This document shows, piece by piece, positions 25,922 through 33,962 of a stretch of 64,000 nt of DNA. The notes beneath the pieces were generated by a model. It was not told where the DNA came from and ran no database searches. It saw only the letters and a list, made by a program, of their open reading frames with translations. The first letter of the stretch is position 1. Each line of letters begins with the position of its first letter. The DNA comes from Pedobacter sp. FW305-3-2-15-E-R2A2 (GTDB taxonomy: Bacteria; Bacteroidota; Bacteroidia; Sphingobacteriales; Sphingobacteriaceae): assembly GCF_038446955.1 (NCBI RefSeq), contig NZ_CP151803.1:248001-312000 (forward strand), in the 5' to 3' direction. The translations under genes and the position numbers were made by a program.

Positions 25922-27175
25922 ATGGGAAACGGTAGTGTGGCTCATTTTTATATGAATTTGAGTGACATGCTAACTAAATATAATAAGACAATCATCATGC
26001 TGCTCTCTCTCTTTTGGGGATTACCAGATGCTAATGCTCAAATAAAAGGTACAATTTGGGATACAGAAGGAATTTATAAGGTACCAGCCTATAAAGTCCT
26101 AAGTACAGATTCTGCGATTGGAATTGTATATCAGGGATTAGCTTATAAGGGCCGTCCTAAAAATGTATTCGCCTACTACGCCAGCCCGGGGACACTAGCC
26201 GGAGATCGTTCTAAGGATAAGAATTTGCCAGCGGTGATATTGGTTCATGGTGGCGGAGGGACTGCATTCAAGGCCTGGGCGTTATTGTGGGCTAAAAAAG
26301 GGTATGCAGCTATCGCGATGGATTTAAGAGGTAATGATGCGACCAAAAAACATATATCAGGCGGATTTGATGAACCGGCTGGCTTGACTCCTTATTATTC
26401 AATTACTTCGGATTTAAGTGAACAATGGATGTATCAGGCGGTAGCAGATGTAATTCTGGCACACAATCTAATCAGAAGTTTTAAGGAGGTGGACAGTAAT
26501 AGAACGGCGCTGAACGGAATCAGTTGGGGCGGTATTATCAGTTGTTCTCTTGCTGGTATAGACGATCGGTATAAGGCCGTAGTACCTGTATATGGATGTG
26601 GCTATTTGTTCGAAAACAGCGCGATGAAGCAAAATATCGATCAACTGAAGGATCCTAGCAGAGCAATCTGGATTAAGCAATATGATCCCTCTCAGTATGT
26701 GGGCAAAGCGAAAATGCCAGTATTGTTTATCAATGGGACTAATGACGGACATTTTTTTCTGGATAGCTACGAGAAAACCTATCGCATGGTAAATGATAGA
26801 AATCTTTCGGTTAAAATTGGCCTCAGGCATAATCATAGTTATGGCTGGGGAAATGAGGAAATCTATTCTTTCATCAATAGTTATTTGAATGGGACGACTC
26901 CTTTACCAAAATTAGAGGCCGTGGAAATTAAAAAGACTTCAATAAGAGCGAAAATTAAGTCTGTAGTGCCTATTGATAAAGCCTATCTCAATTATACAAC
27001 GGATACAACCACAGCGTTAAAAGACAAAAAATGGGAGCGTAAGGATCTGAAGATAAAAGGGGATCAGATTTGTTTATCGACACTTCCTGAAGGGGTTAAG
27101 ATTTGGTATTTGTCTATAGTTGATGACAGAGGGCTGCAAGTGTCGGGGGAGTTGCATTGGGGTGGTATCAATTAA
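25922..27175 (+). CDS. Secreted alpha/beta hydrolase (dienelactone hydrolase / acetylxylan esterase-like)
   Basis: The protein has an N-terminal signal-like segment (KTIIMLLSLFWGLPDANAQ) that starts about residue 22, so the ATG codons at 25952 or 25967 are better starts than the first at 25922. The alpha/beta fold shows the oxyanion-region VHGGGGTAFKAW near residue 108, the nucleophile GISWGGIISCSLAG near 198, an Asp in FINGTNDGHFF near 271, and His in LRHNHSYGWG near 303. A C-terminal region of about 90 residues (from residue 327) looks like a beta-sandwich. Substrate unknown, probably an ester or peptide; cell location is periplasm or outside. Confidence 0.82.
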   Translation: MGNGSVAHFYMNLSDMLTKYNKTIIMLLSLFWGLPDANAQIKGTIWDTEGIYKVPAYKVLSTDSAIGIVYQGLAYKGRPKNVFAYYASPGTLAGDRSKDKNLPAVILVHGGGGTAFKAWALLWAKKGYAAIAMDLRGNDATKKHISGGFDEPAGLTPYYSITSDLSEQWMYQAVADVILAHNLIRSFKEVDSNRTALNGISWGGIISCSLAGIDDRYKAVVPVYGCGYLFENSAMKQNIDQLKDPSRAIWIKQYDPSQYVGKAKMPVLFINGTNDGHFFLDSYEKTYRMVNDRNLSVKIGLRHNHSYGWGNEEIYSFINSYLNGTTPLPKLEAVEIKKTSIRAKIKSVVPIDKAYLNYTTDTTTALKDKKWERKDLKIKGDQICLSTLPEGVKIWYLSIVDDRGLQVSGELHWGGIN

Positions 27176-27271
27176 GATACTAAGCCTAAAGAATGAATCT
27201 TATTCAATGATCTGCAAACCTTCAGATTTGAATAGGGAATTAAATGAAAATGAAGTGTAAATTTTTAAAGA

Positions 27272-27817
27272 ATGGCAAATAAATTAGATAAAATAGTCAT
27301 CGTAGATATAGAAGCAACCTGCTGGAATACTGGACAACCGAAAGGAATGGAAAGTGACATTATTGAGGTTGGCGTATGTCTCCTGGATATTCGCACTGGC
27401 GAGATTTCCGAAAACAGAGGGATACTGGTAAAGCCAGAGCGGTCTGAGATCAGTCTTTTCTGTACTGAATTGACCACAATTACGCCACAAATGATCGAAG
27501 AGGAAGGGATCGCGTTTAAAGAAGCTTGTCGGATTTTGCAGGATGAGTACTTATCGCAAGGCCGGCCCTGGGCAAGTTTTGGCGCATATGATCAGAAGCA
27601 ATTTCAGAAACAATGTACCGCCATGAATATCGGGTATCCTTTTGGCCCTTCCCATATCAATGTAAAGACCTTATTTGCATTAAAAAAGAAGCTGAGCCAT
27701 GAAAAGGGAATGTCAGCTGCATTGAGTCTGCTCAAGATTCCCCTCGAAGGAACACACCACCGTGGTGTTGATGATGCAAATAATATTGCCAAAATACTGA
27801 ACTGGATTTTAAAGTAA
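27272..27817 (+). CDS. 3'-5' exonuclease, DEDDh type (ERI1/KapD-like)
   Basis: This 181-residue protein has the three exonuclease motifs: IVDIEATCW at residues 9-17 (first Asp and Glu), SFGAYDQKQF near 99 (second Asp), and HRGVDDANNIAKIL near 166 (catalytic His and last Asp). This is the ERI1/KapD-like set of the DEDDh superfamily, which trims RNA or DNA ends. No signal peptide is seen. It lies 96 bp after the hydrolase gene and 210 bp before the DUF3078 gene and appears to be alone. Its substrate cannot be told from the sequence. Confidence 0.88.
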   Translation: MANKLDKIVIVDIEATCWNTGQPKGMESDIIEVGVCLLDIRTGEISENRGILVKPERSEISLFCTELTTITPQMIEEEGIAFKEACRILQDEYLSQGRPWASFGAYDQKQFQKQCTAMNIGYPFGPSHINVKTLFALKKKLSHEKGMSAALSLLKIPLEGTHHRGVDDANNIAKILNWILK

Positions 27818-27942
27818 GGGATGGAAAAAATCTAAACCTATACAAAGGAAATCCCTATTTTCACACGTCGCAGAGGTTATGTGAAGAACTTTCTGGATTC
27901 CTTTTAGACCTTTTGATAGTGCTTTTGATGAAGATAGAAAGA

Positions 27943-27973
27943 TTGGACTTTTCTTGTTGAGATAATAAATTTG
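27943..27973 (+). promoter_or_regulatory. Promoter of the DUF3078-SMR operon
   Basis: TTG (27943-27945), 20-bp spacer, TAAATTTG (27966-27973): an exact -7 match. The ATG at 28028 lies 54 bp downstream, leaving a leader of about 45 nt. Confidence 0.65.
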
Positions 27974-28027
27974 TAATTTCACGACATTACCTATCTATTC
28001 TACACTTCATCTATCAATGATTTATCT

Positions 28028-28921
28028 ATGAAAAAAACAGCACTACTTTTGATCATCTCCTTTTTTAGCCTGATCGGCTATGCCCAGGAACCCGTTGCCC
28101 TGGACACCACAAAAAGATGGACCATCCATGGAGAAAATACCTTTTTAATCAACCAAAGTTCCTTTTCGAACTGGTCTGCAGGCGGTGTAAATGCCTTTGC
28201 CGGAAACCTGCTTTTTAATTACGATTTCAATTATAAAAAAGATAAATGGAGTTGGGATAATAAAGCGATAGTCGGTTTCGGATTGAGCAAACAGGAAGAT
28301 GTAGGCGTCCGTAAGAATGATGATAAAATCATTCTGAACAGTTTAGTCGGATATAAAGCCGCTAAATACTGGCTATATACCTTCTATGCTAATTTCCAGA
28401 CCCAGTTTGCGAATGGTTATTCTTACAAAGCGGACGGTACAAGAACATTGATTTCAACAGCTTTCGCACCAGCATATCTTACTTTTGGGCCTGGTTTTGC
28501 TTATAAACGTTCTGATAATTTTAGGGTCAATATCTCTCCTGCAGCTTCCAGGATTGTAATTGTCTCCGATAAAAGGCTGAACAGTCAGCCAGGTGGTGCT
28601 TTTGGCGTTAAGCAGGGAAAAACAACTGATTTCCAATTTGGAGCCTCATTAGATGCTTATTACAAAGTAAACCTGATGGAAAACATCAGCTTTGAGAATA
28701 TCCTGAAACTATATGCCAACTACCTTGACAAACCACAAAATGTAGTTACCGATTATACGGGCAATCTGTTTATGAAAGTAAATAAGTTTGTAACTGTAAA
28801 TGCCGGCGTACAATTAATCTATGATGATAAAACTGAAATTCTTAGAAAGGATGGCATCAATAAAGGCCCGGCTTTACAAGTGAAACAGATTTTTGGCGCC
28901 GGACTGACTTATAAATTCTAA
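28028..28921 (+). CDS. DUF3078 outer-membrane-type protein
   Basis: The 297-residue protein has a signal peptide (MKKTALLLIISFFSLIGYAQ) and then a series of alternating aromatic and polar beta-strands (for example NQSSFSNWSAGGVNAFAGN near residue 39, the mark of DUF3078 proteins) ending in an aromatic residue (TYKF), as expected for a beta-barrel or outer-membrane protein. The function of the family is unknown. It precedes the SMR transporter gene by only 2 bp, so the two are co-transcribed, but a functional link is not established. Confidence 0.9.
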   Translation: MKKTALLLIISFFSLIGYAQEPVALDTTKRWTIHGENTFLINQSSFSNWSAGGVNAFAGNLLFNYDFNYKKDKWSWDNKAIVGFGLSKQEDVGVRKNDDKIILNSLVGYKAAKYWLYTFYANFQTQFANGYSYKADGTRTLISTAFAPAYLTFGPGFAYKRSDNFRVNISPAASRIVIVSDKRLNSQPGGAFGVKQGKTTDFQFGASLDAYYKVNLMENISFENILKLYANYLDKPQNVVTDYTGNLFMKVNKFVTVNAGVQLIYDDKTEILRKDGINKGPALQVKQIFGAGLTYKF

Positions 28922-28923
28922 AT

Positions 28924-29253
28924 ATGAAATTTATCTATTTATTTGTAGCGATTACTGCCGAAGTAATCGCTACAAGTGCTTTAAAGGCGTCGGAACAGTT
29001 TTCTAAACTGATTCCTTCCCTTATTGTGATTGCGGGTTATATGATTGCCTTTTATTTTCTCAGCCTCACTTTGAGAACGATGCAGGTCGGTATTGCCTAT
29101 GCATTGTGGTCGGGTGTAGGTATTGTATTGGTTTCTGCTGCCGGATATTTTTTATACCATCAAAAGCTGGATTTACCTGCAATTCTGGGAATTTCACTGA
29201 TCATTCTTGGCGTGATCGTGATCAATGTGTTTTCTAAATCTGCGTCACATTAG
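28924..29253 (+). CDS. Small multidrug resistance (SMR/EmrE-family) transporter
   Basis: The 109-residue protein has four transmembrane helices. The first carries the essential membrane glutamate in AITAEVIATSALKAS (E13), and helices 3-4 contain AYALWSGVGIVLVSA and ILGISLIILGVIVIN. Members exchange protons for hydrophobic cations such as quaternary ammonium compounds or guanidinium. EmrE-type is favoured by the AEVIATS...EQF pattern over the SugE type. It follows the DUF3078 gene by 2 bp; its stop codon is part of a hairpin shared with the convergent LysR gene. Confidence 0.93.
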   Translation: MKFIYLFVAITAEVIATSALKASEQFSKLIPSLIVIAGYMIAFYFLSLTLRTMQVGIAYALWSGVGIVLVSAAGYFLYHQKLDLPAILGISLIILGVIVINVFSKSASH

Positions 29254-29272
29254 GTGCCGACTAAGCACCTAA
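29250..29272. terminator. Hairpin holding the stop codons of SMR and LysR genes
   Basis: TTAGGTGC-N7-GCACCTAA: exact 8-bp arms. TAG at 29251-29253 ends the SMR gene and the leftward stop at 29269-29271 ends the LysR gene, so both stops lie in opposite arms. There is no T run on either side. Confidence 0.55.
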
Positions 29273-30165
29273 ACCATTTCTTTGATAAAGATTTCTTCAA
29301 TCATTTTGATCTCTGTAGCGTAAATGGTTTTTTTGCGGGTGGAAAAATAGAGGGTGTTCTCAATGACGTCATTTCCTTCCCAGATCACCTTAATGTTGCC
29401 GCTCTCGATTTCTTTTCTGCATAAAAAATCAGGAATGATGGCCACTCCGTTTTGTTCGCTGATACAACGTACGATAGAGCTCAGGTTGGGCACAATATAG
29501 TTTGGCTTGAAGTCTGGGCGCTTATTGAAGTTGAGGTGCCAGAATCGCCTTAAATGCTCCATGTCTGCGGTGGTGCCATACCAGGTCTGTTTTTTAAGCC
29601 AGGCATGGACCTCTTGCATATTTCCTTCTTTGAGGAGCTCGTCAAAACCGGCAGTTGGTGTGGCCGACCCGCCCACCAGTACGATTTTCTCTTTGGAGAA
29701 AGGAAGGTAATTGATGTTATTGGAATCCCCTTTCTGAGGGGTGATGATCAAATCAAGAATGCCATTGTCGAGGTCGCTCAGCATTTCCGGATATTCTCCA
29801 AATTTGATGATGACATTAAAGGGAAGCTTCGGCAGGTAGGATTCCAAAGTAAATTGAAAGGTCTCAAAACACATTCCGATACTGATGGTAGGAGTATCTT
29901 TTTCTGTACTCTTATGAAAATGATGTTCCGCTGCTTCCAGTTTGGTTACTGCATCGAGTACATAATTGTAAAGTACTTTGCCGCGTTCAGTGGAAACCAT
30001 TCTTCTGGAAGTGCGGTCAAATAGCTTATAACCTACATAAGCTTCCAAAGAATTCAAATGCAGACTGACCCCGGGTTGGGAGATGTACAATATTTCAGCT
30101 GCTCCGGTTAGGGTCCCGGTTTCGTAAATCGCTTTAAATGTTCTAAACCATTCTAGATTAACCAT
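29269..30165 (-). CDS. LysR-family transcriptional regulator
   Basis: The 298-residue protein has an N-terminal winged HTH (residues 4-62: WFRTFKAIYETGTLTGAAEI and ISQPGVSLHLNSLEAYVG) and a periplasmic-binding-like effector domain from residue 91. It is divergent from the NAD(P)H quinone reductase gene at 30281, so it most likely activates that gene and the aldo/keto reductase gene. The effector is not known; redox-active or electrophilic compounds would fit its neighbours (inference). It is convergent with the SMR gene. Confidence 0.92.
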   Translation of the reverse strand: MVNLEWFRTFKAIYETGTLTGAAEILYISQPGVSLHLNSLEAYVGYKLFDRTSRRMVSTERGKVLYNYVLDAVTKLEAAEHHFHKSTEKDTPTISIGMCFETFQFTLESYLPKLPFNVIIKFGEYPEMLSDLDNGILDLIITPQKGDSNNINYLPFSKEKIVLVGGSATPTAGFDELLKEGNMQEVHAWLKKQTWYGTTADMEHLRRFWHLNFNKRPDFKPNYIVPNLSSIVRCISEQNGVAIIPDFLCRKEIESGNIKVIWEGNDVIENTLYFSTRKKTIYATEIKMIEEIFIKEMV

Positions 30166-30190
30166 GATCTTATGTATTATAATTATGATA

Positions 30191-30242
30191 CAAAGGTATG
30201 ATTTAAGTTATTTTAATTATACATGATCTTGCCATAATTTTG
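30191..30242. promoter_or_regulatory. Divergent promoters of the LysR and quinone reductase genes
   Basis: On the - strand TACCTTTG (30191-30198) and on the + strand TAATTTTG (30235-30242) both match the -7 consensus. Between them lies AT-rich DNA with TAATTAT repeats where a LysR-type dimer could bind (inference). Neither has a clear -33 TTTG, as expected for activator-dependent promoters. Confidence 0.5.
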
Positions 30243-30280
30243 TAGTCACAATACAAATGATAAAAGAGAAAATAAAGAAC

Positions 30281-30895
30281 ATGAAAATATTCATCATCAA
30301 CGGCGGACAGGTTTTTGGTCATTCAGGCGGTCGTTTCAATGCAACAATAACCGCGGAAACCATTGCTTTCTTTGAAAGCCAGCCAGGGTTTGAAGTCAGA
30401 ACAACCAGTGTAAATGACGATTATAACCCAATAGAAGAAGTAGAAAAATATACCTGGGCAGATGTCGTAATTTATCATACACCGATCTGGTGGTTCCAGG
30501 TACCACATGGCCTTAAAAAATACATTGATGTGGTGTTTACCGCAGGACACAATAAAGGCATCTATAAAAGTGATGGGCGTTCTTCGGAGAATCCAGCTCT
30601 CAATTATGGTACAGGAGGAATGCTCCATGGGAAAAAATATATGTTGACCACTTCCTGGAATGCGCCTAAAGAAGCGTTTACCCTACCTGGTGAGTTTTTT
30701 AATGAAAAGAGTGTAGATGAAGGACCTTTATTCGGATTTCATCGCATGAATGCATTTACAGGGATGAAACCCTTATCAGGAATACATTTCCATGATGTCG
30801 AAAAGAACGCGGATCTCGAAACCGATTTAACACGTTACAGAGCACATTTGGAGCAAACCTTTGTGGCTCAGTTATTAGAAGAAAATAGCTTATAA
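30281..30895 (+). CDS. mdaB: NAD(P)H quinone oxidoreductase, MdaB-like flavodoxin fold
   Basis: From the ATG at 30281 (MKIFIINGGQVFGHSGGR) the protein is 204 residues. It shows the flavodoxin-like phosphate loop, VVIYHTPIWWFQVPHGLKKY near residue 66 and GGMLHGKKYMLTTSWNAPKE near 115, typical of MdaB/NQO-type quinone reductases. It reduces quinones by two electrons, protecting against redox cycling. An in-frame ATG at 30257 would add eight residues and is possible. It is transcribed away from the LysR gene and lies 17 bp before the aldo/keto reductase gene. Confidence 0.9.
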   Translation: MKIFIINGGQVFGHSGGRFNATITAETIAFFESQPGFEVRTTSVNDDYNPIEEVEKYTWADVVIYHTPIWWFQVPHGLKKYIDVVFTAGHNKGIYKSDGRSSENPALNYGTGGMLHGKKYMLTTSWNAPKEAFTLPGEFFNEKSVDEGPLFGFHRMNAFTGMKPLSGIHFHDVEKNADLETDLTRYRAHLEQTFVAQLLEENSL

Positions 30896-30912
30896 ATATT
30901 GAAAATAAAGAA

Positions 30913-31902
30913 ATGGAATATAGAAAATTAGGTAAATCAGAACTGGAATTGTCGGCGATCACTTATGGCGCATTTGCGATTGGTGGTACAATGTGGGGAG
31001 GAAACGAGAAACAAAATTCAATAGCTGCGATTCATGCCTCTTTAGATCATGGAGTAAGTACCATTGATACTGCACCCTTTTATGGCTTTGGTTTAAGTGA
31101 GGAGTTGATTGGCGAAGCAATCAAAGGGAAAGACAGAAGTAAAATTCAGATCCTGAATAAATTTGGACTGGTATGGGACCAGAGCAATCAAGGGAAAGGA
31201 GAACATTTCTTTGATGCGGAAGAGAATGGAAAGATCTTACCGATTTACAAGTATGCTGCAAAGGCCAATGTGATCAAAGAGCTGGAGGAAAGTTTAAAAC
31301 GTCTGGGTACGGATTATATTGACCTGTTGCAATTGCACTGGCCGGATGCCAGCACACCGATTGATGAAACTATGGAAGCTTTGGAATTGCTGATTCAGCA
31401 AGGTAAGATCAGAGCAGCAGGGGTGAGCAATTATAATCTTGATCAAATGAAAACTGCAAATGAAAGCATCGCCCTTTCTTCCAATCAGCTTGCTTATAGC
31501 ATGCTCAACAGGGGGATTGCAGATGATGTCATTCCCTATGCAATAGCGCATGACATTTCTATCATTGCTTACAGTCCATTGGAAAGAGGTCTGCTGACCG
31601 GAAAGTATTTTAAAGATGCGACGTTAAAAACGAATGATCACAGGAATGGTTATTTTGGTCAGTTTGATGCGGAAAAAGTGAAAAGCTTTTTAGCAGCCAT
31701 TCAGCCTGTCGCTGATGCGAAAAATGTTTCTTTATCTCAGTTGGTTTTACGCTGGACCACCCTTCAGCCAGGAATCACTATCGTCTTGGCCGGAGCCAGA
31801 GATGCAAGCCAGGCCATTGATAATGCCAAAGCAATGGACATCACTTTTAAAAGAGATGAAATTGATTATATCAATGAACAGTTAAATAAGGTCAGCTTTT
31901 AA
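30913..31902 (+). CDS. Aldo/keto reductase
   Basis: The 329-residue protein has the TIM-barrel aldo/keto reductase layout with the catalytic set Asp-Tyr in TIDTAPFYGFG near residue 51-59, Lys in ILNKFGLVW near 82, and His in LLQLHWPDAS near 138, plus the NADPH-binding SPLERGLLTGK near 222. It reduces aldehydes and ketones with NADPH. It is 17 bp downstream of the quinone reductase gene and followed by a strong terminator, so the pair makes a two-gene operon under the LysR regulator. The natural substrate is not predictable. Confidence 0.93.
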   Translation: MEYRKLGKSELELSAITYGAFAIGGTMWGGNEKQNSIAAIHASLDHGVSTIDTAPFYGFGLSEELIGEAIKGKDRSKIQILNKFGLVWDQSNQGKGEHFFDAEENGKILPIYKYAAKANVIKELEESLKRLGTDYIDLLQLHWPDASTPIDETMEALELLIQQGKIRAAGVSNYNLDQMKTANESIALSSNQLAYSMLNRGIADDVIPYAIAHDISIIAYSPLERGLLTGKYFKDATLKTNDHRNGYFGQFDAEKVKSFLAAIQPVADAKNVSLSQLVLRWTTLQPGITIVLAGARDASQAIDNAKAMDITFKRDEIDYINEQLNKVSF

Positions 31903-31921
31903 GCAGATCAATGTACAACAG

Positions 31922-31961
31922 GCGCCCGGTTTCTTTTTTTGAGGCCGGGCGCTTTGTTTTT
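31922..31961 (+). terminator. Terminator of the quinone reductase / AKR operon
   Basis: Stem GCGCCCGG / CCGGGCGC extended by two G-T pairs and further pairs around a T-rich loop, followed by a T run (31953-31961). Confidence 0.85.
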
Positions 31962-32071
31962 AAGGCAAAGTCTGCTTTCTGCTTCATAAGGCGAACATTT
32001 AATCTTAACTTAGGTTTTAAAATCAGGCTTTACCAACAGAAGCAATGGTGGGATATAAAATCTAAATCAGC

Positions 32072-32962
32072 ATGTCAAATATTAAATTGATTATTGAAGA
32101 AAGGCCAAGTAATATTGGCAATTTCATGGTAGGCCGACTTTTACCATTCCGGGAGAAGCGAATGGTGGGCCCTTTTTCATTTATTGATCATATGGGCCCG
32201 ATTTGTTTAAGTGACCATGAGAATTTGGATGTTCCACCTCATCCACACATCGGTCTTTCTACGCTTACCTACCTTTTTGAAGGAAGCATTATGCATAAAG
32301 ACGGCCTTGGAACCGAGGTGGAAATAAAACCGGGACAAGTAAACTGGATGACTGCGGGAAGTGGAATTGTTCATTCTGAACGGACGCCTTCCTACCTTAG
32401 AGATTCTGATAAAATGCTTCACGGACTTCAGATCTGGGTAGCATTGCCTGCCGCACTGGAAAAAATGGCGCCCGAATTCTACCATGCAGGAGAGGAAGAT
32501 ATTCCCTCATGGGAGGAGAATGGAATCGCTTTTAAACTGATTGCAGGTGAAGCTTTCGGAAGAAAATCTCCGGTTCCGGTATATAGTCCACTTTATTTCC
32601 TGGAATTGAAAACAACCAACCGGCAAACGGTGACCATCGGTGCTGATTTGTTCGGAGAGAGTGCTTTGTACATCCTGGAAGGAGCAATTGAAAGCGAAGG
32701 TTATACTTATGAGCCGAAGCAGATCCTGGTGGCTAAAGACACTAAACTTTGCGAGTTCGTGATGCAGGAAAATACGACCGTTTATATTTTTGGAGGAGAA
32801 CCTTTTCCTGAAGAACGGATCATTTACTGGAATTTTGTGGCCTCAACAAGAGAAAGGATTGAAGAAGCGAAGACCATGTGGCTGGAACAATCTTTTGCGA
32901 GCGTGCCGGGAGAGACTGACTTTGTTCCCCTTCCGGAGCAGGGAAAAAACATTAAAAATTAA
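32072..32962 (+). CDS. Pirin-family protein
   Basis: The 296-residue bicupin shows the pirin metal site: PPHPHIGLSTLTYLFEG near residue 56 and GIVHSERTP near 101, which together give three His and one Glu. Some pirins have quercetinase (quercetin 2,3-dioxygenase) activity and others modulate proteins; the role here is open. No signal peptide. It is followed after 9 bp by a small acetyltransferase gene and 17 bp later by an FMN reductase gene, one operon. The LysR group just upstream is separated by a terminator. Confidence 0.92.
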   Translation: MSNIKLIIEERPSNIGNFMVGRLLPFREKRMVGPFSFIDHMGPICLSDHENLDVPPHPHIGLSTLTYLFEGSIMHKDGLGTEVEIKPGQVNWMTAGSGIVHSERTPSYLRDSDKMLHGLQIWVALPAALEKMAPEFYHAGEEDIPSWEENGIAFKLIAGEAFGRKSPVPVYSPLYFLELKTTNRQTVTIGADLFGESALYILEGAIESEGYTYEPKQILVAKDTKLCEFVMQENTTVYIFGGEPFPEERIIYWNFVASTRERIEEAKTMWLEQSFASVPGETDFVPLPEQGKNIKN

Positions 32963-32971
32963 ATTATATCT

Positions 32972-33253
32972 ATGAATATCGAACAGGTTAATGAGGAGAA
33001 AAAAGGCTGGTTTAAGGCTGTAGAAGATGGTAAGGAAGCTGGACTGATGACCTATGTCTGGGCGGGTCCCGGAAAAATCATTATCGACCATACGGAAGTA
33101 GACCCGGGGTTTGCAGGTAAAGGGGTGGGGAAGGCATTGGTATTGGAAGCCGTTCGTTATGCCAGGGAAAATAAAGTGAAAATCCTTCCTTTATGTCCTT
33201 TTGCCAAAAGTGTCTTTGATAAGAATGCAGATTTGCAGGATGTCCTTTTCTAA
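32972..33253 (+). CDS. Small GNAT-type N-acetyltransferase (YjdJ-like)
   Basis: The 93-residue protein is the short GNAT form: the acetyl-CoA-binding loop is VDPGFAGKGVGKALVLEA near residue 47 and the end shows ILPLCPFAKSVFDKN near 71. Such short members (YjdJ, Gtn1-like) are cytoplasmic and lack a known substrate. It lies between pirin (9 bp) and FMN reductase (17 bp) genes in one operon. Confidence 0.9.
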   Translation: MNIEQVNEEKKGWFKAVEDGKEAGLMTYVWAGPGKIIIDHTEVDPGFAGKGVGKALVLEAVRYARENKVKILPLCPFAKSVFDKNADLQDVLF

Positions 33254-33270
33254 TTAAAATAAAGAAACCG

Positions 33271-33807
33271 ATGAAAATTTTAGCTTTTGCAGGAAGTAAC
33301 AGCAGTAGATCAATCAATAGAAAATTAGTCATTCATACGCTGTCCTATTTTGAAGAAGAAAAGATCACTCTTTTAGATCTGAATGATTTTGAAATGCCAC
33401 TTTTTTCCGTAGATAGAGAACGTAATGATGGTTATCCTCATAAGGCTCATCAGTTGCTGGAACTTATTGCGGCATGTGATCTGATGATCGTATCACTGGC
33501 AGAACATAACAACAGCTATACGACCGCTTTTAAAAATGTAATGGACTGGTGCTCCCGCATCAATGGAAAGTTTTTTCAGAATAAACCAATGTTGCTGATG
33601 AGTACTTCTCCGGGAGGCTTTGGTGGCGGGAATGTCATGAATTCGGCGAAAGCCTACTTCCCGAAATGTAGTGCGAATATTCTCGACACTTTTTCTCTTC
33701 CTTCTTTTAATCAGAATTTTGAAGAAAATGAAGGAATCATTCATCCGGAGTTGAAAGCGGATTTTATGAGCAAGATAAAGGCAGTTAGGGAAGGACTAAA
33801 AAAATAA
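33271..33807 (+). CDS. NADPH-dependent FMN reductase-family flavoprotein
   Basis: The 178-residue flavodoxin-fold protein starts with the FMN phosphate loop AGSNSSRSINRKL at residues 6-18, and has SLAEHNNSYTTAFKNVMDW near residue 75 and LLMSTSPGGFGGG near 108. Members reduce FMN, quinones, chromate or azo dyes with NADPH. It is the last gene of the pirin operon, so it fits a redox detoxification function together with the upstream quinone reductase and aldo/keto reductase group (inference). Confidence 0.9.
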   Translation: MKILAFAGSNSSRSINRKLVIHTLSYFEEEKITLLDLNDFEMPLFSVDRERNDGYPHKAHQLLELIAACDLMIVSLAEHNNSYTTAFKNVMDWCSRINGKFFQNKPMLLMSTSPGGFGGGNVMNSAKAYFPKCSANILDTFSLPSFNQNFEENEGIIHPELKADFMSKIKAVREGLKK

Positions 33808-33894
33808 GCCGGAAGAGTCCCCCCCCGGCCTATCCTTATTAATCTCCCCTAAATAACTATATTTATGTATAGCTTAAGCCAAATGTATTTCTTT

Positions 33895-33942
33895 ATATGA
33901 AGCAAAAAAATACCTAATATTAGGTATTTTTTTGCTTCATAT
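33895..33942. terminator. Perfect 48-bp palindrome, bidirectional terminator
   Basis: Every base from 33895 to 33942 pairs with its mirror; the centre is AATATT at 33916-33921, with A7 (33904-33910) and T7 (33927-33933) runs and flanking GAAGC/GCTTC. It lies 87 bp after the FMN reductase gene and 20 bp after the end of the convergent CoA transferase gene and can stop both transcripts. Confidence 0.7.
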
Positions 33943-33962
33943 TGAATGGGAACTGCTTGGTT

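Noticed and set aside
33808-33835. GCCGG...CCGGC stretch after the FMN reductase gene as terminator
   Set aside because: The stem is only 5 bp around a C-run and no T run follows; the 48-bp palindrome downstream is the better candidate.
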